Below are positions 7,752 through 15,003 of a stretch of DNA of 60,856 bases, one piece after another (within the stretch, counting starts at the first letter, position 1; each line of letters starts with the position of its first letter). Below the pieces are notes generated by a model. It saw only the letters and a program-made list of their open reading frames with translations. It had not been told where the DNA came from and did no database searches. The position numbers were made by a program, and so were the translations under genes. The DNA comes from Chitinophagales bacterium (lineage in GTDB: Bacteria; Bacteroidota; Bacteroidia; Chitinophagales; Saprospiraceae), in contig JAAFJN010000031.1 of NCBI GenBank assembly GCA_013298845.1, forward strand, positions 1 to 60,856, read 5' to 3'.

Positions 7752-9178
7752 GGTTTAAAAAAATAGTTTTTAGCGTTGTAATAACAAATATTGCGCACCA
7801 TTTGGCCCAATAATTCCATATCGTGGGGTAATTCGCCATTTTGAACGTCGCGCCCGATTAAATTGCACAGAATGCGCCGGAAATATTCGTGGCGTGGAAA
7901 CGACATAAAACTACGGCTATCGGTGAGCATACCCACGAAACGCGCCAATAATCCCATGTTGCTCAGGGTATTCATTTGTTTTTCCATGCCGTCTTTTTGG
8001 TCCAAAAACCACCACGCGCTGCCCCATTGGATTTTTCCAGGTACCGAACCATCGTTAAAATTGCCCACCATCGTGGCAAATACTTCGTTTTGGGCGGGGT
8101 TGAGGTTGTAAATGACCGTTTGAGCCAACTCGTTTTTTTGGTCTAAATGATCTAAAAAGCGGCTCAGCGACCGCGCCTGACTAAAATCGCCCATGCTGTC
8201 GAAACCCGTATCGGGGCCGAGTTCCTGTAACAAACGGGTGTTGTTGTTGCGCAAAGCCCCAAGGTGAAATTGTTGGGTCCAGCCCCGCGCCGCGTACGCA
8301 ACGCCCAACGCATACAGGATGGCCGATTGATATACGGCGGCTTCCTGGGTCGAAATGGCCTGCCCGCCTAATCGTTTGCTAAAAATGCGGTTGGCTTCGG
8401 CTTCGGTGAACGGTTCGGCGTACAATTGTTCCAAACCGTGGTCCGATAGGCAACAACCCGATTCGGCGAAATAATCCATTCGCTGATAGAGCACTTCCAG
8501 CAGTTCCGGGTAATTGTTTATGGTGGTTCCGGCCACGGCTCCCAACTGTTGAATATAAGGCACAAAACCTTGGTTCTCAATTAAAATAGCTTTGTCGGGT
8601 CGAAAAGCAGGTAACATCTGCACGGCTCCTCCCCGAAACGTGCGGTGTGCCTCCAGGGTATCGGTAGGGTCATCGGTGGTACAAACGATTTCTACGTTCA
8701 TTTTGGCCAAAATTCCCTGCGTGGTCATGTCGGGCCGCGCAAGTACATCGTTGGCCTGTTCGTAAATAGCGCGAGCGGTTGCGGGTTGAAGCAAGGAGTT
8801 AATGCCAAAATAACGCCTCAATTCCAGATGAGTCCAATGAAACAAAGGATTGCGCATGGTTGCGGGTACGGTGGCGGCCCACTGTTCAAATTTTTCCCAC
8901 GGTGTGGCATTGCCCGTAATAAAACGCTCGGCAACGCCATTGGTGCGCATGGCCCGCCATTTGTAATGATCGCCATCCAACCAGATTTCTGTCAGGTTAT
9001 TGAACCGGCGGTTTTCGGCAATGTCCTGTGGCGAAAGGTGGCAATGATAATCAATAATGGGCATAAGTGCCGCGTGTTCGTGGTAAAGTTCAGCGGCAAT
9101 ATCGTTTTCGAGTAAAAAATGGGTGCCCATAAAAGGTTTTGGGGCCGGGTGAGATACAGGGTTGATGTCTGAAGGCAT
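7748..9178 (-). CDS. uxaC: glucuronate/galacturonate (uronate) isomerase
   Basis: A 476-residue member of the amidohydrolase-superfamily uronate isomerases, converting D-glucuronate to D-fructuronate and D-galacturonate to D-tagaturonate. The metal HxH motif is seen in DYHCHLSP (His45, His47), followed by the conserved WLDGDHYKWRAMR and, later, the C-terminal HEYFRRILCNLIG block. The family usually has about 26-30 residues before DYHCHL, so the in-frame ATG at 9130 (start MGTHFLLEND) may be the real start; 9178 is kept as the longest frame. First gene of the operon with kdgK and eda, divergent from the DUF1080 gene across 82 bp, which probably contains both promoters. Confidence 0.96.
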   Translation of the reverse strand: MPSDINPVSHPAPKPFMGTHFLLENDIAAELYHEHAALMPIIDYHCHLSPQDIAENRRFNNLTEIWLDGDHYKWRAMRTNGVAERFITGNATPWEKFEQWAATVPATMRNPLFHWTHLELRRYFGINSLLQPATARAIYEQANDVLARPDMTTQGILAKMNVEIVCTTDDPTDTLEAHRTFRGGAVQMLPAFRPDKAILIENQGFVPYIQQLGAVAGTTINNYPELLEVLYQRMDYFAESGCCLSDHGLEQLYAEPFTEAEANRIFSKRLGGQAISTQEAAVYQSAILYALGVAYAARGWTQQFHLGALRNNNTRLLQELGPDTGFDSMGDFSQARSLSRFLDHLDQKNELAQTVIYNLNPAQNEVFATMVGNFNDGSVPGKIQWGSAWWFLDQKDGMEKQMNTLSNMGLLARFVGMLTDSRSFMSFPRHEYFRRILCNLIGRDVQNGELPHDMELLGQMVRNICYYNAKNYFFKP

Positions 9179-9260
9179 GAATGAAGTTTAAATTTTTACA
9201 TTTTTTTCCGCGTTAAAAAGAAATGAACGACATTCGCTCAATATTCAGCATATTCTAACG

Positions 9261-10643
9261 ATGAAAAAAATTAAACCGCTACTTTTTACTTTAATCACCC
9301 TCATTGGCAGCACAACGGCGTGGGCGCAAAAAACGCCGTGGGTCTCACTTTTTGACGGGAAAACCCTCAAGGGATGGACCCAAAAGGGCGGACAAGCCAA
9401 ATATTACGTCGAAAAAGGCCAAATTGTGGGCGAAACCGTGGCCAATACCCCTAACTCGTTTTTGTGTACGGAAAAAGAGTACGGCGATTTTGTGCTCGAA
9501 CTCGAACTTAAAGTGGACGATAAAATGAACTCCGGGATTCAATTCCGCAGTTTGTCCAAACCCGATTACCAGGACGGCCGCGTGCACGGGTACCAAATGG
9601 AAGTGGACCCAACGCCCCGCGCCTGGTCGGGCGGTATTTACGACGAAGGTCGCCGCGATTGGCTCTACATCCCCAATGTCAATCCAGAGGGCAAAAAAGC
9701 GTTCAAAATTGGCGATTGGAACCGCTACCGCATCGAGGCGATGGGGAATACCATCCGCACCTGGGTGAATGGCGTGCCCGTTGCTTATCTGGTGGATGAC
9801 CTCACGGCGACCGGTTTTATCGCTTTGCAGGTACATTCCATTTACGCCGATATGAAACCCGGCATGAAAATCCGGTGGCGCAATATTCGGATTCAAACCA
9901 CCGGACTAAAACCCAGTCCCACCGACCAAACGCCCGTTGTTAACCTGCTATCCAACCAATTATCGGCGCAGGAACAGGCGCAGGGTTACAAACTGCTGTT
10001 CAATGGCAAAGATCTCAGTGGCTGGCGCGTGGCCCGTTCCACCGAAGCCCCCAACCAGCGTTGGAGCGTGGCCGATGGCGAAATTCGCGTGCGTAAATCC
10101 GATGGTTCCGAAACCGGCAACGACATTGTGACCACCGAAAATTTCGCGGCTTTTGAACTGGTATTTGATTTTAACCTCAGCGAAGGTGCTAATTCGGGGG
10201 TGAAATATTTTGTCAATGAACAGTTCGACTCCGGCGGAAAATCGGGGATTGGGCTGGAATACCAACTCCTCGACGACGAACGCCACCCCGACGCCAAAAT
10301 GGGCGTGGTGGGCAACCGTACCCTGGCCAGTTTGTACGATTTAATTCCCTCCGAAAAATTGGAAAAACGGTTTCAGCGGCCCATTGGCGCGTGGAACCAG
10401 GGCCGTATTCAGGTGTACCCGAACAACAAAGTGGTGTATTGGCTCAATGGTTTTAAAGTGCTGGAATACGAACGCAAATCGAATATTTTTAAAGCATTGG
10501 TGGCGCGCAGCAAATACGAAAAATTTGAAGGTTTTGGCTTGAACGATGCCGGGCCAATTCTTTTGCAAGACCACGGCGACGCGGTGCGTTTTAAAAATGT
10601 TAAAATTCGGGAATTAAAATCATCGCCCGTTTGTAGCGAATAA
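9261..10643 (+). CDS. secreted protein with two DUF1080 (3-keto-disaccharide hydrolase-like) domains
   Basis: A 460-residue exported protein: signal peptide 1-22 ending AWAQ, first DUF1080 domain about 27-215 and second about 238-455. Both begin with the family hallmark LFDGK/LFNGKDLSGW and contain the central lectin-like sandwich motifs (SGIQFRS in the first, NSGVKYF in the second, and GYQMEVD/GLEYQLLDD). DUF1080 proteins have been linked to hydrolysis or elimination of 3-keto-glycosides. The next gene encodes a Tat-exported Gfo/Idh/MocA oxidoreductase of the type that could make the 3-keto group, and the third an acidic-sugar transporter, so a periplasmic pathway releasing uronic acids from glycosides is a reasonable inference. 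Most DUF1080 proteins have a single domain; the tandem form is less common. Confidence 0.88.
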   Translation: MKKIKPLLFTLITLIGSTTAWAQKTPWVSLFDGKTLKGWTQKGGQAKYYVEKGQIVGETVANTPNSFLCTEKEYGDFVLELELKVDDKMNSGIQFRSLSKPDYQDGRVHGYQMEVDPTPRAWSGGIYDEGRRDWLYIPNVNPEGKKAFKIGDWNRYRIEAMGNTIRTWVNGVPVAYLVDDLTATGFIALQVHSIYADMKPGMKIRWRNIRIQTTGLKPSPTDQTPVVNLLSNQLSAQEQAQGYKLLFNGKDLSGWRVARSTEAPNQRWSVADGEIRVRKSDGSETGNDIVTTENFAAFELVFDFNLSEGANSGVKYFVNEQFDSGGKSGIGLEYQLLDDERHPDAKMGVVGNRTLASLYDLIPSEKLEKRFQRPIGAWNQGRIQVYPNNKVVYWLNGFKVLEYERKSNIFKALVARSKYEKFEGFGLNDAGPILLQDHGDAVRFKNVKIRELKSSPVCSE

Positions 10644-10688
10644 GTTTTCAGTAATACACCCTATTTACATTTATTTTTAGAAAAAAAC

Positions 10689-12029
10689 ATGCCGAACCGC
10701 AGAACATTTATCAAAAGTACGGCGCTCGCCACGGGTGCCTTTGCCATGAGTGCAAAAAGTTACGCCCGCATTATGGGGGCTAACGACCGGGTACGCGTGG
10801 GCGTAGTTGGTTTTTCGGACCGTTTTAAATCCTCTTTGTTGCCGCCCTTTGTGGATGTACACAAAAAAATGAACTTCGAAATAGTGGCTTTGTCCGACAT
10901 CTGGAACCGCCGCCGCGACGAAGGGAAGGCCCATTTGGAGCAGAAATTGGGCAATAAAATTCAGGTATTTAACAACAACGAAGCCCTCTACGATGCCAAA
11001 ATGGTGGATGCCGTGTTCATTTCCACCGCCGATTTTCAACACGCCATACACACCATCGAAGCCGTGCAGGCCGGTTGCGATACCTACACCGAAAAACCAT
11101 TGGCCGAAACCATGGCCGATGCCCGTGCGGTGTTAAAAGCCGTGCGCGACAGCAAAAAAATTGTGCAAATTGGTTCCCAACGGCGCAGCGCCGAAAACTA
11201 CCACGAGGCCGCAAATTTTATCCAAAAGGGCGAATTTGGCCCCATTGTGATGGTCGAATTGATGTGGAACGTGAACCAACCCGGTCGTTGGCGGCGTCCG
11301 GCTTTGGTCAAAGACCTCAAAGAAAGTGACGTGGATTGGAAACGTTTTTTGATAAACCGGCCTTTTGAAGCGTTTGATCCGCGCAAATACCTGGAATATC
11401 GCCTGTTTTGGCCCTATTCTTCCGGTATTCCCGGCCAATGGATGAGCCACCAAATTGATACCGTGCACTGGTTTTCGGGGTTGTCGCATCCGCGCAGCGC
11501 AGTGGCCAACGGCGGTATTTACCAATGGAAAGACGGCCGCAAAAACGCCGATACCCTCGCCGTGGTGTTCGATTACGGCCCGGCCAATGACCCCACTTCG
11601 GGTTTTCAGGTGCAGTTTACTTCGCGTTTTTCCAATTCGGCGGGCGAAACCAAAGAACTGTACTACTCCAACGCGGGCATGATTAACCTCGATACCAACG
11701 AAATCAGCGATTTGGGCGGGTTGCGCGATTGGGAAGCCTCGGCAATGGGCCTAAAACCCAATTTGCTCAAACCCCGCAAATTGGAAGGCGCTAAAGTGGC
11801 CTACGATGCCAATACCGGAGGCGATAACCATTCGTATGCCCACGTGAAAAACTGGTTGGAATGCGTGCGTTCGCGCCAGCAACCCAATGCGCCCGTGGAG
11901 GCCGGTTACCAACATTCCATCGCGAATATGATGGCAAATGCCGCCTATCGCACGGGCCAAAAAGTAACTTTTGACGAAAAAAAGCAAGAGGTATTGGTGG
12001 GTGGAAAACCGTGGAAACCTTTTAAATAA
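10689..12029 (+). CDS. Tat-exported Gfo/Idh/MocA family oxidoreductase
   Basis: A 446-residue NAD(P)-dependent dehydrogenase. The N-terminus MPNRRTFIKSTALATGAFAMS is a twin-arginine signal, so it acts folded in the periplasm with tightly bound cofactor. The Rossmann start is VRVGVVGFSDR, where the usual second and third glycines of GxGxxG are altered; the family motif EKPLAETM follows, with the catalytic lysine expected in EKP. The C-terminal domain has the TGGDNHSYAHVKNWLECVRSR segment split over substrate and cofactor sites, common in Bacteroidota members. Between DUF1080 and MFS genes with 45- and 11-bp gaps, so one operon. A role in 3-oxidation of a glycoside is inference. Confidence 0.9.
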   Translation: MPNRRTFIKSTALATGAFAMSAKSYARIMGANDRVRVGVVGFSDRFKSSLLPPFVDVHKKMNFEIVALSDIWNRRRDEGKAHLEQKLGNKIQVFNNNEALYDAKMVDAVFISTADFQHAIHTIEAVQAGCDTYTEKPLAETMADARAVLKAVRDSKKIVQIGSQRRSAENYHEAANFIQKGEFGPIVMVELMWNVNQPGRWRRPALVKDLKESDVDWKRFLINRPFEAFDPRKYLEYRLFWPYSSGIPGQWMSHQIDTVHWFSGLSHPRSAVANGGIYQWKDGRKNADTLAVVFDYGPANDPTSGFQVQFTSRFSNSAGETKELYYSNAGMINLDTNEISDLGGLRDWEASAMGLKPNLLKPRKLEGAKVAYDANTGGDNHSYAHVKNWLECVRSRQQPNAPVEAGYQHSIANMMANAAYRTGQKVTFDEKKQEVLVGGKPWKPFK

Positions 12030-12040
12030 TCCTTTATACC

Positions 12041-13324
12041 ATGCAACAAATTGGTAAATATCGGTGGGTGATTTGCGCGCTGTTGTTTTTTGCAACCACC
12101 ATTAATTATTTGGACCGCGCCATTATTTCGTTGGTCAAAGAATATCTGGACGAAGAGTTCAAATGGTCCAAATCCGATTACGCCAACGTGACGGTGGCGT
12201 TTCAGTTGTCGTACGCATTGGCAATGGTGTTTGTGGGGCGATTAATTGACCGTTTGGGCACCAAATTAGGGTACGCTCTTTCGCTCATTTCGTGGAGTAT
12301 TGCCGCGATGGGGCATTTTTTGGTGGGTAGCAATTTTGGGTTTTACCTGGCGCGCATTGGTTTGGGTATTACCGAATCGGGGAATTTTCCGGCGGCGATA
12401 AAAACCGTTTCCGAGTGGTTTCCGAAAAAAGAACGCGCTTTTGCCACCGGGATTCTTAATTCCGGGGCCAATATCGGGGCGGTAATTGCGCCGTTGATTG
12501 TGCCATTTATCGCCCTGGCCTACGGTTGGCGGCTTACGTTTGTGATTGTGGGTGCGGCAGGTTTGCTTTGGTTGGTATTTTGGTTTTGGCTCTACGAAAC
12601 GCCCAAACGCCAAAAACGGTTGAGCCAGGAAGAGTACAATTATATCCACAGCGACCTCGATGAGCAGGCCGCCGCCGCCGAAAAACCCATGCATTGGCGC
12701 GAAGCATTGCGTTATCGCCAGTCGTGGGCCTACGCTTTGGGCAAATTTTTAACCGATGGGATTTGGTGGTTTTATCTGTTCTGGTTGCCCGATTTTTTAA
12801 AAGAACAATACCATTTATCCAAAACAGCACTGGCCTTGCCCGTGGCTGCCGTGTATATTTTGGCCACCGTTGGTTCGGTAGCGGGTGGTTGGTTGCCCAT
12901 GTATTTTATCGGGAAAGGTTGGCCGGTATTTCGCGCCCGCAAAACCGCCATGCTCTTGTACGCCTGCTGCGCGTTGCCCGTGTTGCTGGCGCAAGTGGCC
13001 GGTGGGTACAATATGTGGTACGCCATTTTGGTCATTGGGTTTGCCACGGGCGCGCACCAGGCCTGGAGTGCCAATATTTACACCACGGTCAGCGACGCTT
13101 TGCCCAAGTCTGCCGTGGGTTTTGTCATTGGTTTTGGCGGCATGATGGGTACTTTGGGTGCCGTGATGGTGTCGAAAGTAGCCGGTTGGTTATTTGACCA
13201 TTACAAGGCGTTGGGCCACATCGAAACGGGGTACTACATCATGTTTTTGGTGAGCGGATTGGCCTATTTAACGGCCTGGACCGGAATGCATTTACTGGTG
13301 CCGAAGGAGCGTTTACGCGGTTAA
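12041..13324 (+). CDS. MFS transporter, hexuronate (ExuT)-like
   Basis: A 427-residue inner-membrane carrier with about 12 hydrophobic segments, of the anion:cation symporter family that includes ExuT. The start RWVICALLFFATTINYLDRAIIS is typical for these hexuronate/phthalate-type carriers, and the loop 2-3 MFS motif appears as GRLIDRLGTKLGY. Third gene of the plus-strand operon with DUF1080 and Gfo/Idh/MocA, and flanked by uxaC-kdgK-eda and uxuA-uxuB, so glucuronate or galacturonate import is the likely job. Convergent with the lipoprotein gene; a 45-bp copy of the uxuB 3' end begins 8 bp after its stop. Confidence 0.9.
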   Translation: MQQIGKYRWVICALLFFATTINYLDRAIISLVKEYLDEEFKWSKSDYANVTVAFQLSYALAMVFVGRLIDRLGTKLGYALSLISWSIAAMGHFLVGSNFGFYLARIGLGITESGNFPAAIKTVSEWFPKKERAFATGILNSGANIGAVIAPLIVPFIALAYGWRLTFVIVGAAGLLWLVFWFWLYETPKRQKRLSQEEYNYIHSDLDEQAAAAEKPMHWREALRYRQSWAYALGKFLTDGIWWFYLFWLPDFLKEQYHLSKTALALPVAAVYILATVGSVAGGWLPMYFIGKGWPVFRARKTAMLLYACCALPVLLAQVAGGYNMWYAILVIGFATGAHQAWSANIYTTVSDALPKSAVGFVIGFGGMMGTLGAVMVSKVAGWLFDHYKALGHIETGYYIMFLVSGLAYLTAWTGMHLLVPKERLRG

Positions 13325-13331
13325 TAAGCCC

Positions 13332-13376
13332 TTCACACCCCGCTCCACGCCGAAAAACCGCCGTCCACGGGAATAA
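13332..13376. repeat. 45-bp direct repeat, copy 1 (duplicate of uxuB 3' end)
   Basis: Identical at all 45 positions to 14160-14204, the last codons and stop of the SDR gene (reverse strand encodes ...IPVDGGFSAWSGV-stop). It is detached from any reading frame here. The two copies flank a 783-bp segment with the lipoprotein gene and a fossil sorting domain, so they look like the trace of an insertion or duplication. Confidence 0.92.
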
Positions 13377-13378
13377 GT

Positions 13379-13421
13379 CCCGGCGAAATGGCCGAATACT
13401 TGCATTGGCCGTTTCGCCGGG
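13379..13421. repeat. hairpin with 15-bp arms between convergent genes
   Basis: CCCGGCGAAATGGCC (13379-13393) and GGCCGTTTCGCCGGG (13407-13421) pair over 15 positions with one mismatch around a 13-nt loop. There is no T-run on either side, so it is at best an atypical bidirectional terminator. It sits directly next to repeat copy 1, so it may instead be the end of the inserted element. Confidence 0.65.
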
Positions 13422-13434
13422 TAGTCTACCAAGA

Positions 13435-13974
13435 CTATTGTACTTTTATATGAAAAATCCCGTTGGTAAAACGAATGGTATCTTGTTGCCCATATAAACT
13501 TACATCGTTACCGTAATAGTTAACCACAGTGACATTGAATTTTCCCTGTATGGTCTGTTTCTCACTATCGTATTCAATTATTTCAATGAAGTCATCGGGT
13601 AGGCCTTTACTTTCGTAAATGGCGCGAATTTCATCTAAAACGTTAAAGAACAAGTTGCCGTTTAATACGTCCAAACCCGTTCCCAATTTATACGTACCAA
13701 TTTTGAGCGGAAATTGATGAATAGACAATTGTTCTGTCAGTGCATTTCCTGCAATAAGGCGATCTTTAGTATATAATCCACAATAATTATCCTCTTTAAA
13801 GGCATTGCCTAAGTAGTTAATACGAACACCATTTCTATCATAAGCAATGCGGCCCAGTTCAATAATTGGCGGTGGTGGATCAACTGGTTTAGGCGGTATG
13901 GGTTCTTCTTCTTTTTTGCAAAAAGAAAAAACAATGACGAATAATAATAGTATGTATGATGATATGTGTTTCAT
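13435..13974 (-). CDS. small lipoprotein of unknown function
   Basis: A 179-residue protein with a lipoprotein signal (MKHISSYILLLFVIVFSFCKKEEE, predicted lipidated Cys19) followed by a Pro-rich linker (PIPPKPVDPPPP, about 26-37) and a domain rich in beta-type residues. I do not recognise the family; small Bacteroidota lipoproteins of this layout are common. Its DNA is clearly more AT-rich than the surrounding uronate genes, and it interrupts a metabolic locus between two 45-bp repeats, so acquisition from elsewhere is likely. Its ATG lies three bases after the stop of the fossil T9SS domain. Confidence 0.72.
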   Translation of the reverse strand: MKHISSYILLLFVIVFSFCKKEEEPIPPKPVDPPPPIIELGRIAYDRNGVRINYLGNAFKEDNYCGLYTKDRLIAGNALTEQLSIHQFPLKIGTYKLGTGLDVLNGNLFFNVLDEIRAIYESKGLPDDFIEIIEYDSEKQTIQGKFNVTVVNYYGNDVSLYGQQDTIRFTNGIFHIKVQ

Positions 13975-13977
13975 GGG

Positions 13978-14082
13978 TTATATTTTTATGAATTTTATGT
14001 TTTGTAGTTTCCCTTCCGCCACGATACGGATGTGATAGATACCGTTAGGCAAATGGGCAATGTGTAAGGTATTGATAGTTAA
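13978..14082 (-). pseudogene. fossil type IX secretion C-terminal sorting domain
   Basis: On the minus strand 34 codons read LTINTLHIAHLPNGIYHIRI (first 20 residues) and end GKLQNIKFIKI before TAA at 13980-13978. This is the end of a type A Por-secretion tail: the LPNGIYxIRI core and the basic Kxx-K terminus are diagnostic. An in-frame TAA stands directly before it (14085-14083) and there is no start codon, so the cargo part of the gene is gone. It now lies in the 5' leader of the lipoprotein gene, ending three bases before its ATG. Confidence 0.78.
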
Positions 14083-14089
14083 TTAATTG

Positions 14090-14118
14090 CAAATTTACAC
14101 TAAATATTTTATTGCAAA
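14090..14118 (-). promoter_or_regulatory. Bacteroidota-type promoter of the lipoprotein gene
   Basis: Read on the minus strand: TTTG (14118-14115), 17-bp spacer, TAAATTTG (14097-14090). Both boxes match the -33/-7 consensus. Transcription would start near 14083 and carry the fossil sorting domain as a leader of about 110 nt. Confidence 0.55.
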
Positions 14119-14159
14119 AGAAAAATGTCGTTATTTTTTAAAAATGTTTCATTAACCTT

Positions 14160-14204
14160 TTCACACCCCGCTCCACGCCGAAAAACCGCCGTCCACGGGA
14201 ATAA
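14160..14204. repeat. 45-bp direct repeat, copy 2 (within uxuB 3' end)
   Basis: The functional copy: it contains the last codons and the TGA stop of the SDR gene. Identical over 45 bp to 13332-13376; identity stops sharply at both edges (T/C on the left, T/G on the right). Confidence 0.92.
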
Positions 14205-14991
14205 TGGTGCCCGTGACAAACCGCGACGCATCGGAGCAGAGCCATATACAGGTACCGACCAGTTCTTCCGGTTCGCCAAAACGCCCCACGGGCGTATTGC
14301 GCAGGACCGTCGCGCCGCGTTCGGTGGGGCTGCCATCTGGTTGGGTGAGCAACGCCCGGTTTTGTTCCGTTACAAAGAACCCCGGCGCAATGGCATTTAC
14401 TCGAATGTTTTCGCCTAATTTGGTCGCAATTTCCACCGCCAACCAGCGCGTGAACGCATCCACCGCCGCTTTGGCCGCCGAATAACCCATAATACGGGTA
14501 ATGGCCCGGTTGGCCGCCATGGACGAAATATTAATGATGCTGCCGCCCCGGCCCTGCGCGGCCATTACTTTGCCAAAGACCAGCGAGGGCAACACTGTAC
14601 CGTCTAAATTTAGCCCCATTACTTGTTGGAATTGGCCAAAATCTAAATCGTCAAACACATTTTGGTGCGGTTGAATATTGGCCCCTGGCATATTGCCGCC
14701 CGCGCCGTTGATTAAAACATCAATTTGGCCCCAGACGGCCAGCACTTGGTCGCGGGCCTGTTCCAACTCGGCCCGGTGGGTAACATCGGCGATGAACGGC
14801 AACGCCTCACCACCGCTGGCTTGAATATCGTTGACAACTGCCTGGGTTTTTTCGGGATTTCGGCCCAAAATGCCCACTTTTGCTCCGCGTTCGGCTAATG
14901 CCCGGGCCATAGCACTGCACAATACGCCATTGCCGCCGGTAATAACCACGACTTTGCCGTGTACACTAAAAAGAGGGTCGTTATTGTTCAT
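14161..14991 (-). CDS. uxuB: D-mannonate oxidoreductase (fructuronate reductase), SDR type
   Basis: A 276-residue short-chain dehydrogenase reducing D-fructuronate to D-mannonate with NAD(P)H. The cofactor motif is TGGNGVLC (18-25), the NAG motif appears as NGAGG (95-99), and the catalytic Ser (156/157), Tyr170 and Lys174 are in place (YSAAK). This is the SDR type of mannonate oxidoreductase known from Bacillus and Bacteroidota and is unrelated to the long-chain UxuB of E. coli; the symbol is used for function. It follows uxuA after 12 bp on the same strand, which decides the assignment. Its last 45 bp are duplicated at 13332. Confidence 0.88.
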   Translation of the reverse strand: MNNNDPLFSVHGKVVVITGGNGVLCSAMARALAERGAKVGILGRNPEKTQAVVNDIQASGGEALPFIADVTHRAELEQARDQVLAVWGQIDVLINGAGGNMPGANIQPHQNVFDDLDFGQFQQVMGLNLDGTVLPSLVFGKVMAAQGRGGSIINISSMAANRAITRIMGYSAAKAAVDAFTRWLAVEIATKLGENIRVNAIAPGFFVTEQNRALLTQPDGSPTERGATVLRNTPVGRFGEPEELVGTCIWLCSDASRFVTGTIIPVDGGFSAWSGV

Positions 14992-15003
14992 GTTTTTTTT
15001 GTT

